Source: Variovorax sp. WS11 (GTDB lineage: Bacteria; Pseudomonadota; Gammaproteobacteria; Burkholderiales; Burkholderiaceae_C). Taken from it: a stretch of DNA of 64,000 nt. This document shows, piece by piece, positions 48,701 to 55,654 of this stretch; positions within the stretch are counted from its first letter, which is position 1, and each line of letters begins with the position of its first letter. Location: positions 2,294,001 to 2,358,000 of the forward strand of contig NZ_JAAGOW010000001.1 of assembly GCF_010499245.1 (NCBI RefSeq), read 5' to 3'. The position numbers were made by a program, and so were the translations under genes. The notes under the pieces are model-generated. The model was given only the letters and a program-made list of their open reading frames with translations, made no database searches and was not told where the DNA came from.

Positions 48701-49311
48701 CCACCACCAGCACGCTGTCGGCGGTGTCGGTGGGCGATGCGGCCAACGGCCAGTTCCGCCAGATCACCGGGGTGGCAGCGGGTTCGCTGGACAGCGACGC
48801 GGTCAACGTGTCGCAACTGAAGGCGGTGCAGACGACGGTGGCCAGCATCGACCAATCCGCAGTGAAGTACGAAACCAACGCCGACGGCACGACGAACTAC
48901 AACAGCGTGAAGCTGGGCGGAACGAACACGAACGCCCCGGTGACCCTCCACAACGTCGCCGACGGCGTGGCAGGCAACGATGCCGTCAACGTCAATCAGC
49001 TGCGCAGCGCCTCCGCCGCTTCCGCCGCCTACACCGATGCGCGGGTCAATGCGCTCGGCAACGAACTGCATGGTGTCGCGCGCAATGCCTATGCCGGCGT
49101 CGCAGCCGCCATGGCGGTGCAGATGCCCGGCAGCTATGTGCCCGGGAAGACGGTGATGCGCCTCGGCTACGGCATCTTCAAGGGCGAGAGCGCGGTCGGC
49201 GTGAGCTTCCGCCGTACCGCGGAGAACAACGGCTGGAGCGTGACGGGTGGCGTGGGCTTGAGCCGCGCCGGCCCCGCCGCCACCGTCGGGGCCGAGTGGG
49301 TATTCAACTGA
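45757..49311 (+). CDS. Trimeric autotransporter adhesin (YadA/Hia family) with ESPR signal
   Basis: 1184 residues. It opens with an extended signal peptide region (MNQSYLTVWNEAIGAWVAASE), then a hydrophobic core near 52-70 and cleavage near VQA/QA. Residues about 90-480 are a left-handed parallel beta-roll head built of repeated 14-residue AIAIG-type units. Then come neck/stalk modules with ISNTSTDAINGSQLWATNQQV and a 131-residue tandem repeat. The C-terminus has the membrane anchor: a short coiled coil (ARVNALGNELHGVARNAYAGVAAAMAV) and a four-strand barrel part ending VGAEWVF. It mediates surface attachment or autoagglutination in known members. It follows a TGTCAA box and is followed by a BamE-like lipoprotein gene. 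Confidence 0.93.
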   Translation: MNQSYLTVWNEAIGAWVAASEITSARGKRGGSRVANAGAGVLASLRSGPLRAGIVTALLALGGLGWSPLVQAQAVTCDTAPWDEYNGTASCMGAGAIATGQGSTALGSSATVDTNGGVAVGFLTHTTGVNAIAIGYGAFSTGTNSIYLGARTAPGTGALGEGAIGIGTDVTSSGDLAIAVGLQTKATGDRAVSLGLQANAAGLRSIAIGNQANATVLDAIAQGNSASAGGQNAIAIGFQTIASKLNSVYLGSRTAAGTGATAISAIGIGTDVTASQEDAIAIGRISQATGADAIALGQSAASTDKSAIAIGRNSTSSAVNAITLGVDTDATATNAVAISALAQATGLNALAIGTQANATADNAIALGTTAVANSADAVAIGNGSTATGGRAVAIGAGNFASGNGAVAIGDPNTATGNGAIAQGLDNTATGNGSVAMGNTNMVGGGGQAVGVAGTAAQGAVGIGYQNTVVGQGSVAIGSTSSALAAGAVAFGDTAVANNAGDVALGSGSTTAAAVGTAGTVIGGTPYTFEGTTPTSTVSVGAPGAERTITNVAAGRISNTSTDAINGSQLWATNQQVTANTTAITDLGNTIGDINAGAGIKYFHASSTLPDSQALGADSVAIGPNAVANNAGDIALGFGSTTAAAVGTPGTVIGGTPYTFQGTTPTSTVSVGAPGAERTITNVAAGRISNTSTDVINGSQLWATNQQVTANTTAITNLGNTIGDINAGAGIKYFHASSTLPDSQALGTDSIAVGPNAVANGASSIAQGLGASATVDGSVALGSASVSDRAVAGSTGDIPAGSSLIPYNTTDRTLLGAVSVGSATTYRQITNVADGTEAQDAVTVRQLSGALQSFAVTPIQYFHANSTAMDSLAIGAESVAVGPRTVVNGDSGVGIGNGAVVQQTAPGGVAIGQGATSHRADSVAIGTQSSAAAVQGVAIGAGSSVTQAGGVALGAGSVASTAAGAAGYVPTGASTSQTAAINATTSTLSAVSVGDAANGQFRQITGVAAGSLDSDAVNVSQLKAVQTTVASIDQSAVKYETNADGTTNYNSVKLGGTNTNAPVTLHNVADGVAGNDAVNVNQLRSASAASAAYTDARVNALGNELHGVARNAYAGVAAAMAVQMPGSYVPGKTVMRLGYGIFKGESAVGVSFRRTAENNGWSVTGGVGLSRAGPAATVGAEWVFN
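47242..48027 (+). repeat. Two near-identical 393-bp tandem units inside the adhesin gene
   Basis: Unit 1 is 47242-47634 and unit 2 is 47635-48027, each 131 codons, starting at A-NNAGD and containing GTVIGGTPYTF, TSTVSVGAPGAERTITNVAAGRISNTSTD, NGSQLWATNQQVTANTTAIT and IKYFHASSTLPDSQALG. The DNA differs at only a few scattered positions. Recombination between units would add or remove one stalk segment without breaking the frame. Confidence 0.85.
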
Positions 49312-49328
49312 GAACGAGAAGAGAACAC

Positions 49329-49820
49329 ATGAAGAGCAAATCGTTCATCCTGACGGTCAATGTCATGCTTGCCGCTGGTGCCACGATGGCACTCCTGGGC
49401 TGCGCGGGCCCGAGCTACTCCATCGATCCTGCCGCACAGACGCGCGCGGCTTCCACCCAGTCATCGCTCCCCAGTGCCGAAGACTTTCCTGCGATTGATT
49501 CAGCCAAATGGCAGCAGGGGGCATTCCCCAGCCTGGAAGCGTTGCGTGCCATGCGGACCGGCATGGGCAAGGATCAAGTGCGGCAGCTGCTGAGCTGGCC
49601 GCACTTCAGCGAGGGCCTGCGCGGCGTTCGCACATGGAACTATATCTTCCACTTTCGTACGGGCAGCGGCCCCGAGTACGTCACCTGCCAGTACATGGTT
49701 CGTTTCAACGACGACGTGCTGACCAGCGGGATGTACTGGAACAAGCCGGAATGCGCCGAAAAGATGGATTCCCCGACGGTCAAGCCAACGCCCGTTGCCG
49801 TGATCGCGCCACCCGGGTAG
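49329..49820 (+). CDS. BamE (SmpA/OmlA)-like lipoprotein following the adhesin
   Basis: 163 residues. The signal peptide ends in the lipobox ALLGC, with lipid attachment at Cys25. The C-terminal half follows the BamE/SmpA-OmlA fold pattern: MRTGMGKDQVRQLLSWPHF, then WNYIFHFRTG, then CQYMVRFNDDVLTSGMYW. The start is 17 bp after the adhesin stop, so it is very likely co-transcribed. A lipoprotein of this fold next to a trimeric autotransporter suggests a dedicated assembly or stabilisation factor, by analogy with SadB or TpgA helpers, although those belong to other families. Not the housekeeping bamE, which normally lies near fur. Confidence 0.82.
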   Translation: MKSKSFILTVNVMLAAGATMALLGCAGPSYSIDPAAQTRAASTQSSLPSAEDFPAIDSAKWQQGAFPSLEALRAMRTGMGKDQVRQLLSWPHFSEGLRGVRTWNYIFHFRTGSGPEYVTCQYMVRFNDDVLTSGMYWNKPECAEKMDSPTVKPTPVAVIAPPG

Positions 49821-49879
49821 CCCGAGGCTTGACCGCGCTACCCGCATAAGCGAAGAATCGCGCCGAAGTAGGGGAAAAG

Positions 49880-50416
49880 ATGAAATCGATCGTGCATCTC
49901 GCGCTCGGCGTTGTGCTGCTTTCTGCCGTGGCGTTCCACGCCGGCGCAACGGGGACGAACAAGCTCTGCAACGGACGACAGACGGACATCGTCTTTGCTG
50001 TCATCCATGAGACTTCGGACGATTCGGGTTCGAGATGCGAGCTTCAGGGATCGCGGTGCTACGTGACGCTCCAAGGCTGGTACACCATGAGGCCGGGAGC
50101 CTGCATGGACGTCGACGTGGGAAATCAATGGGAATCCTATCTGTCGATCTTCATCAAGGATACGGCGGCCGGCCAGTACAGGCCAGAAACCTTCCCAGTC
50201 AACGACAGGTTCCACAAGGACAGGAACGAGAAGAACTCTGGCGTCGTCAACGTCACCGCGTGCATGCCTGCCGGGCCGTTCAAGAAAAAGCTGCCTGGAG
50301 CCCTCGCGCCCATGCTGAGTTCAGCAGTCGCATGCGATCGCGGCGAGGCGCTGCATCCGGTCAACTACGTCATGCGCGGCGGACCGCAAACCAACGTCGT
50401 GGTCACGTTGAACTAG
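49880..50416 (+). CDS. Exported hypothetical protein, DUF1036-like
   Basis: 178 residues with a clear signal peptide (cleavage near AGA/TG). The mature part begins LCNGRQTDIVFAVIHE and has a GWYTMRPGACMDVDVG segment, which resembles the DUF1036 pattern (N-terminal CN motif, then GWW.l.PG.C). Further cysteines (CELQGSRC, VTACMP, VACD) suggest disulphides in the periplasm. Function unknown. It lies 59 bp downstream of the BamE-like gene, possibly the last gene of the adhesin transcript. GC is a little lower than average here. Confidence 0.65.
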   Translation: MKSIVHLALGVVLLSAVAFHAGATGTNKLCNGRQTDIVFAVIHETSDDSGSRCELQGSRCYVTLQGWYTMRPGACMDVDVGNQWESYLSIFIKDTAAGQYRPETFPVNDRFHKDRNEKNSGVVNVTACMPAGPFKKKLPGALAPMLSSAVACDRGEALHPVNYVMRGGPQTNVVVTLN

Positions 50417-50420
50417 CGGG

Positions 50421-50445
50421 CTGTAAAGACCGTGTCGCCACGGTC
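50421..50445 (-). terminator. Hairpin with short T tract after the OmpA-family gene
   Basis: GACCGTG and CACGGTC form a perfect seven-base-pair stem with a four-base loop. Read on the minus strand it is followed by TTTA and lies about 33 bp beyond the OmpA-family stop. On the plus strand there is no T run, so it serves the minus-strand gene if anything. Confidence 0.45.
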
Positions 50446-50477
50446 GGTCCTCGCCCGAAACGGACCACGTCTGGGCA

Positions 50478-51131
50478 TCACCCCTGCGGCCGCTCACCCA
50501 CATAAATCTCCACCCGCCGGTTCTGTGCCCGCCCGGCATCGCTGCCGTTGTCCGCAACCGGCTCGCGCGAGCCGCGCCCCTCGATACGGAAGGCCTGCTG
50601 CGACACGCCCCGCGAGATCAGATAGTCGCGCGTGCTGGCCGCACGGTCCACCGACAGCGGGTTGTTGATGGCGTCCGTGCCCGTACTGTCGGTGTGGCCG
50701 ATGATGCGCACTTCCGCATTCGGGTTGTTGCGCAGGCCGTTGGCGAACTGGTTGAGGATGGGCACGAAATTCGGCTTGATCGTGGAGCGGCCGGTGTCGA
50801 AGGAGACGTCGCTCGGGATTGCGAGCTTGAGCTCGTTGTTCGGGGTCTGCGTGACCGCAACGCCGGTGCCCTGGGTGGCGGCCTGCATCTCGCGCTTCTG
50901 CGCTTCCATGCGCTGCGACCAGAGGTAGCCGCCGAGCGCGCCGGCAGCCGCACCCACGGCAGCGCCGGTGCCGATGGCCTTGCTGTCGCCGCCGGTTGCG
51001 GAGCCGATCACGGCGCCGCCGAGGGCGCCGATCCCGGCACCGATGCCGGTGTTGCGTTGCGTGTCGCTCATGCCGGCGCAGCCTGACAGGACAATGGCAG
51101 CGGCGGTGGTGGCGAGGACGAACTTCTTCAT
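50478..51131 (-). CDS. OmpA-family lipoprotein with glycine-zipper domain
   Basis: 217 residues. The lipobox IVLSGC gives lipid attachment at Cys18. A glycine-zipper membrane segment (GIGAGIGALGGAVIGSATGG, with AVGAAAGALGGYLW) follows at about 27-72. The C-terminal OmpA domain (about 110-217) has the peptidoglycan-binding signature RIIGHTDSTGTDAINNPLSVDRAASTRDYL and NRRVEIYV. Similar to YiaD-type proteins linking the outer membrane to the wall. ATG 51131 has AAGGAGA upstream. Transcribed alone or after the small membrane gene. Confidence 0.9.
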   Translation of the reverse strand: MKKFVLATTAAAIVLSGCAGMSDTQRNTGIGAGIGALGGAVIGSATGGDSKAIGTGAAVGAAAGALGGYLWSQRMEAQKREMQAATQGTGVAVTQTPNNELKLAIPSDVSFDTGRSTIKPNFVPILNQFANGLRNNPNAEVRIIGHTDSTGTDAINNPLSVDRAASTRDYLISRGVSQQAFRIEGRGSREPVADNGSDAGRAQNRRVEIYVGERPQG

Positions 51132-51162
51132 GCAATCTCCTTGTTGAATCAGCGACTCGCGA

Positions 51163-51324
51163 TTATCTGGACCCGCCCGCCGGCGGCTCGTCGGACGGAG
51201 GCGCTTTTTCGGCCTCGTCCTCGTCATGCAATTCGCCGCCCTTGCGGCCCGAGAACATCGTCCACCACACGATCAGGACCAGCACGATTCCGGCGCCTAG
51301 CGCTTCGAGCAAAATCAAACCCAT
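51163..51324 (-). CDS. Small single-TM membrane protein (53 residues)
   Basis: MGLILLEALGAGIVLVLIVWW forms one TM helix, followed by TMFSGRKGGE and an acidic Pro-rich cytosolic tail. The same short form recurs in Burkholderiales as an unnamed hypothetical protein, from memory. Its ATG (complement of 51322-51324) shares two bases with the mltA ATG on the other strand (51323-51325), so the two start codons overlap as CATG. It lies 31 bp upstream of the OmpA-family gene on the same strand. Confidence 0.65.
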   Translation of the reverse strand: MGLILLEALGAGIVLVLIVWWTMFSGRKGGELHDEDEAEKAPPSDEPPAGGSR

Positions 51325-52465
51325 GAAAAGAGGACTCCAGTGGCTGGTCGGGCTCGCGATCGTAGCAACGCTGGCCGGCTGTTCCGTCGGCACCCTGCAA
51401 CCCGAGGCACCGGTGGCGACCGCGCCCTCGAGCGCGGCGCCCGCGCGCGAGCTGGGCCCGCTGACCGGCTCGCTCAACCATCCGAAGAGCCGCTGGGTGC
51501 CGGTGCCCTGGTCGGAGCTGCCCGGCTTCGAGGACGACGCGCTGCACGAAGGCTGGGGCGCGATGATCACCAACTGCGCCCGCCCCAACGCCGCCTTCGC
51601 GCCGCTGTGTCGCGAGGTGCGCCAGCTGGCGCTGGCCGAGACCGACGAGCAGCGCCAGTGGATGCGCGAGCGCCTGCAGCCCTATCGCGTGGAATCGCCA
51701 ACGGGCCCGGTCGACGGCAAGCTCACCAGCTACTACGAGCCGGTGTTCGAAGCCTCGCGCCGGCCCACCGCGCAGCACACCGTGCCGCTCTACCAGGCGC
51801 CCGCCGGCCTGGTGGCGCGCCGCCCCTGGTTCACGCGCCAGGAGATCGACACCCTGCCGCAGGCCCAGGCCGCGCTGCGCGGGCGCGAGATCGCCTGGCT
51901 GGCCGACCCGATCGACGTGCTGATGCTGCACATTCAGGGCTCGGGCCGGCTGCGCATCACCGAGGCCGACGGCTCGCAGCGCACGGTGCGCGTGGCTTTC
52001 TCGGCCACCAACGAGCAGCCCTACCGCAGCGTGCAGCAATGGCTGCAGAGCCAGGGCGCGACCAAGGTCAGCCTGTGGCCCGACGACACCAAGCAATGGG
52101 TGGCGCAGAACCCGCAGCGCCTGTCGCAGCTGCTGTGGAGCAATCCGCGCTACGTCTTCTTCCGCGAGGAGCCGCTGGCCGACATCGATGCCGGCACCGG
52201 CCCGATCGGCGCACAGGGCGTGCCGCTCACCGCGGGCCGCTCGATCGCGGTCGACCGCGAGAGCATTCCCTATGGCACGCCGGTGTGGCTGGCCTCGCCG
52301 GGGCCGGCCGTGCCGCTGGCGCGGCTGGTGGTGGCGCAGGACACCGGCAGCGCGATCGTGGGCGCGGTGCGCGCCGACTACTTCGCCGGCACCGGCGCCG
52401 AGGCGGGGCGGCTGGCGGCGCGCATGAATCAGCCACTTCGCTTGTGGGTGTTGTGGCCGAAATGA
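51323..52465 (+). CDS. mltA: Membrane-bound lytic murein transglycosylase A (MltA)
   Basis: 380 residues; the lipobox ATLAGC gives lipid attachment at Cys20. The MltA domain (GKLTSYYEPVFEASRRPTAQHTVPLYQAP, then MLHIQGSGRLRI) and the C-terminal 3D domain (AVDRESIPYGTPVWLA, VVAQDTGSAIVGAVRADYFAGTG) with its conserved aspartates are complete. It cleaves glycan strands from the outer-membrane side with 1,6-anhydro product formation. The start codon overlaps that of the divergent 53-residue gene, so its promoter must lie inside or beyond that gene. Confidence 0.95.
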   Translation: MKRGLQWLVGLAIVATLAGCSVGTLQPEAPVATAPSSAAPARELGPLTGSLNHPKSRWVPVPWSELPGFEDDALHEGWGAMITNCARPNAAFAPLCREVRQLALAETDEQRQWMRERLQPYRVESPTGPVDGKLTSYYEPVFEASRRPTAQHTVPLYQAPAGLVARRPWFTRQEIDTLPQAQAALRGREIAWLADPIDVLMLHIQGSGRLRITEADGSQRTVRVAFSATNEQPYRSVQQWLQSQGATKVSLWPDDTKQWVAQNPQRLSQLLWSNPRYVFFREEPLADIDAGTGPIGAQGVPLTAGRSIAVDRESIPYGTPVWLASPGPAVPLARLVVAQDTGSAIVGAVRADYFAGTGAEAGRLAARMNQPLRLWVLWPK

Positions 52466-52518
52466 CATGGTGACGCGGCATGATTCCTGCCTGGGCTTTG
52501 ACACAGACAGGGAGCGTC

Positions 52519-52893
52519 ATGAACCTTCACACCTTCTCGATCATCTTCGCCGGCGTGCTGCTGAACTCGGCCGCGCAGCTGATGCTCAAGGCCGGCGCCA
52601 GGACGCTCGGCACCGTCGCGATGGGCAGCAGCGCCTCGCTGACGACAGCGGCCTGGAACGCGGCCACGCAGCCCTGGATCGTGCTGGGGCTCGTGTGCTA
52701 TTTCGTCAGCGCCGGGCTGTGGATCCTCGCACTCACGCGGGTGGACGTGACCGTCGCCTACCCCATGCTGTCCATGGGCTACGTGATCGCCGCCCTGCTC
52801 GCGTGGCAGTTCTTCGGCGAATCGCTGAACCCCACGCGCTTGATGGGCATCGCGATCATCCTGGTCGGCGTGGTCGTCTTGAGCCGTGGGTGA
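52519..52893 (+). CDS. SMR/EamA-type four-helix transporter, ArnE-like flippase subunit
   Basis: 124 residues with four TM helices. NSAAQLMLKAGAR in helix 1 and RVDVTVAYPMLSMGYVIAALLAWQFFGESL toward the end follow the SMR/ArnE pattern. GGAG precedes ATG 52519. ArnE/F-type proteins flip undecaprenyl-phosphate-linked sugars across the inner membrane. It is followed after 4 bp by the UbiA-HAD gene, so it is read here as a lipid-linked-sugar flippase rather than a drug pump (inference from context). Confidence 0.8.
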   Translation: MNLHTFSIIFAGVLLNSAAQLMLKAGARTLGTVAMGSSASLTTAAWNAATQPWIVLGLVCYFVSAGLWILALTRVDVTVAYPMLSMGYVIAALLAWQFFGESLNPTRLMGIAIILVGVVVLSRG

Positions 52894-52897
52894 TGCC

Positions 52898-54313
52898 ATG
52901 CGCCCGCTCTATGTGGATCTGGATGGCACGTTGATCGCCACCGACTCGCTGCACGAATCGCTGCTGCAACTGGTACGTGCCTCGCCGGCGTCGCTGCTTG
53001 CGCTCCCCTTGTGGCTGCTGCGCGGCAAGGCCGTGCTCAAGAAGGAAGTGGCGCAGCGCACCGCCATCGACGTGCAAACGCTTCCCTACCGGCCGGAAGT
53101 GCTCGAACTGGTGCGCAGCGCCCGCGCCGCCGGCCGGCGCACCGTTCTGGCGACGGCCACCGACGGCCAGGTGGCGCGCGCCGTGGCCTCGCACCTGGGC
53201 CTGTTCGACGCGGTGCTCGCTTCCGACGGCGAGCACAACCTGCGCGGCGCGGGCAAGCGCGCCGCCATCGAGGCCGATGCCGGCAGCCGGGCCTACAGCT
53301 ATGCCGGCAATGACCACGTGGACCTCGCGGTCTGGCGCGAGGCCGAGGCCGCGGTGGTGGTGAGCCGCTCCGAAGCGCTGGCGCGCCGCGTGGCCGGGCT
53401 GACCGCGGTCGAGGCACGGATCGTGCCGCCGCGCACCCCGCTCAAGCGCTACCTGTACGGCGTGCGGCTGCACCAGTGGCTCAAGAACGTGCTGGTCTTC
53501 CTGCCGTTGATGCCGGTGCTGCACGAGCTCACGCAGCCGATCCTGCTGCATGCAGCGCTGGCCTTCCTGGCCTTCGGATTGATGGCCTCGGGCATCTACG
53601 TGCTCAACGACCTGCTCGACCTGGAGTCGGACCGGCGGCACCACCGCAAGCGCCTGCGGCCCTTCGCCGCCGGCGAGATCACGGCGCGCGAAGGGCTGGT
53701 CATGGCGGGGCTGCTGTGCGCGGCTTCGCTGGCCCTGTCGCTCGCGCTGCTGCCCGGCGCCTTCGTGAGCGTGCTGCTGCTCTACATGGCCCTGACCTGC
53801 GCCTATTCGCTGCACCTCAAGCGCCGCGCGGTGGTCGACGTGTTCGCGCTGGCGGGCCTCTACACGATCCGCGTGGCGGCCGGCACCGCGGCAACCGGGC
53901 TGCCGCTGTCCTTCTGGATCCTGTCCTTCTCGATGTTCATCTTCCTGAGCCTGGCGCTGGCCAAGCGCTACGTGGAGCTGAGCGGCCCGCCGCTCGAGGT
54001 GCAGCGCATGAAGCGCGACCGCGGCTACCACCCGGTGGACGCCCCCTTCGTGCTGTGCACCGGCATCGCGGCCGGCCAGATGGCGGTCCTGCTGCTCGGC
54101 CTCTACCTGCACGACAAGGAGGTCCTGGCGCGCTACGACGACCCCGAGTACCTGTGGATTCTGATTCCCCTGTTCCTGTTCTGGACCATGCGCGTGTGGC
54201 TCAAGGCGATCCGCGGCGCGCTGCACGACGACCCGGTGGTCTTCGCCGCGCGCGACTGGGTCAGCCGCTGGACGGTGGGCATCGCCGCGCTTGCGCTGTG
54301 GATGGCCGACTAG
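52898..54313 (+). CDS. UbiA-family prenyltransferase with N-terminal HAD phosphatase domain
   Basis: 471 residues. Residues 1-180 are a HAD domain (DLDGT with Asp7 and Asp9; VLATATDGQ; AGNDHVDLAVW). Residues about 185-471 are a polytopic UbiA domain with the Mg-diphosphate motif NDLLDLESDRRHHRKRLRP (from about residue 237) and YSLHLKRRAVVDV. This fusion is characteristic of decaprenyl-phosphate phosphoribosyltransferase-like proteins (Rv3806-type) joined to the phosphatase for the next step. Both would serve polyprenyl-phospho-pentose synthesis. Its stop overlaps the GTG start of the next gene. Confidence 0.85.
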   Translation: MRPLYVDLDGTLIATDSLHESLLQLVRASPASLLALPLWLLRGKAVLKKEVAQRTAIDVQTLPYRPEVLELVRSARAAGRRTVLATATDGQVARAVASHLGLFDAVLASDGEHNLRGAGKRAAIEADAGSRAYSYAGNDHVDLAVWREAEAAVVVSRSEALARRVAGLTAVEARIVPPRTPLKRYLYGVRLHQWLKNVLVFLPLMPVLHELTQPILLHAALAFLAFGLMASGIYVLNDLLDLESDRRHHRKRLRPFAAGEITAREGLVMAGLLCAASLALSLALLPGAFVSVLLLYMALTCAYSLHLKRRAVVDVFALAGLYTIRVAAGTAATGLPLSFWILSFSMFIFLSLALAKRYVELSGPPLEVQRMKRDRGYHPVDAPFVLCTGIAAGQMAVLLLGLYLHDKEVLARYDDPEYLWILIPLFLFWTMRVWLKAIRGALHDDPVVFAARDWVSRWTVGIAALALWMAD

Positions 54314-55524
54314 TGCCCAGACGCGCGCTCGGCTGGGACGCGCTTGTCGCGGCGCTGCTCGCGCTCGCGGCCGTGCTGCTGCTGACGACGCTCTCGCGCC
54401 AACTGCCGCCCGAGCTCTTCGCCCGCGACAGCGGCCTCGACGCCTGGTTCCAGTCAGACACGCCGCGCGTGCTGGCCAACATGGTCGATGCGCAGAGCAA
54501 CCACTACCGCACCAAGGTCCACCCGATCGCCTCGATCCTCATCCATCCGATGGTGACCGGCCTGCGCGCGCTCTGGCCCGGCAGCGACCTGCAGGCCGCG
54601 ATGCGCTTCGCCTACCTCGTGGCGGCGCTGTGGGTGCTGTGCTTCTACGTCCTGTGCCGCGTGCTCGGCAACGGGCGCTTCGTGGCGATGTGCTTCTCGC
54701 TGCTGGCCATCGGCAGCGCGGCCTTTCAGTTCTGGTTCTCGGTACCCGAGACCTACGCCCTCGGCTCGCTGAGCCTGCTGTGGGTGCTGCTGGTCGCGGC
54801 GCTCGCGGTGCACCGGCCGGTGAGCGATGGGCTGCTGCTCGCCGCCAGCATCGCCAGCCTCGCCATCACGGTCACCAACTGGGTGGCGGGACTGGCGCTG
54901 GCCGTGGTGCAGCGGCCGTGGCGGCGCGCGCTGGCGATCAGCGCGGCGGCCTTTGTCATCGTCGCCGTCCTCGCGGTGGCGCAGCGCTTCCTCTACAGCT
55001 TCGCCAAGCTGTTCTTTCTCGGCAGCCGCGAGGAGGCCGACTACGTGAATTTGGAGCGCGCCGGCACGGTGCTGAACAAGCTGGCCGCCATGTTCTGGCA
55101 TCCGCTCAGCCTGCCCGAGGTGCTGAGCGTGGCCTCCGTTCCGCCCAAGCTCAACTGGCTCACGGTGCAGCTGAGCACGCCGGCCTCGGGCGGCTGGGCC
55201 GGCGGCGCTGCCCTGCTCCTGTGGAGCCTGCTGCTCGCGGCCGGTGTCGTGGGCCTGCTGCGCACCCCACGCTGGCGGAGCTTCGCCGCGGTGCTCGGGC
55301 TCACGCTGGCGGCGCAGGTGGCGCTGCACCTGGTCTATGGCGACGAGACCTTCCTCTATGCCGCGCATTTCCTGCCGCTGCTGATGGCGGTGGCGGTGTT
55401 CGCCACGCGCGCCCTGCCGCCCACGCTGGCCGCGGCGACGGCCCTGCTGACGGCCGGCCTCGCGGCCTTCCACAACGCCGCGATGTACGAGGCCGCGACC
55501 GGCCTCCTGCAGCACGCGCGCTGA
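54313..55524 (+). CDS. Polytopic membrane protein, possible GT-C-type glycosyltransferase
   Basis: 403 residues from GTG 54313, which overlaps the TAG of the UbiA-HAD gene by one base. About ten TM helices span the protein. An acidic first periplasmic loop (FARDSGLDAWFQSDTPRVLANMVDAQSNHYRTKVHPI) contains D, E and H residues, as seen in GT-C enzymes. I do not recognise a named family. Given the upstream SMR and UbiA-HAD genes, it may transfer the lipid-linked sugar to an acceptor in the periplasm, but this is inferred from the operon. Confidence 0.65.
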   Translation: MPRRALGWDALVAALLALAAVLLLTTLSRQLPPELFARDSGLDAWFQSDTPRVLANMVDAQSNHYRTKVHPIASILIHPMVTGLRALWPGSDLQAAMRFAYLVAALWVLCFYVLCRVLGNGRFVAMCFSLLAIGSAAFQFWFSVPETYALGSLSLLWVLLVAALAVHRPVSDGLLLAASIASLAITVTNWVAGLALAVVQRPWRRALAISAAAFVIVAVLAVAQRFLYSFAKLFFLGSREEADYVNLERAGTVLNKLAAMFWHPLSLPEVLSVASVPPKLNWLTVQLSTPASGGWAGGAALLLWSLLLAAGVVGLLRTPRWRSFAAVLGLTLAAQVALHLVYGDETFLYAAHFLPLLMAVAVFATRALPPTLAAATALLTAGLAAFHNAAMYEAATGLLQHAR

Positions 55525-55555
55525 GCGGCGCGCGGCATCGCCGCGCGGGGCGGCC

Positions 55556-55595
55556 TTGTCAGGAATCTGACCAACGCCTGACTTCCTGGCGTCAT
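55556..55595 (+). promoter_or_regulatory. Candidate tandem Pho box (four half-sites, 11-bp period)
   Basis: Half-sites resembling CTGTCAT start at 55556 (TTGTCAG), 55567 (CTGACCA), 55578 (CTGACTT) and 55589 (GCGTCAT), exactly 11 bp apart as in PhoB-binding arrays. Three match in 5 of 7 positions and one in 4 of 7. They lie 60-100 bp upstream of a PhoX-type phosphatase gene, a known PhoB target in other bacteria. The periodicity is the strongest point; individual half-sites are weak. Confidence 0.5.
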
Positions 55596-55654
55596 GTGGA
55601 ACTTTTAGCGTACCGGGGTTTTTCAACAACCGTGCCCCACTGAAAGATTCGCGC

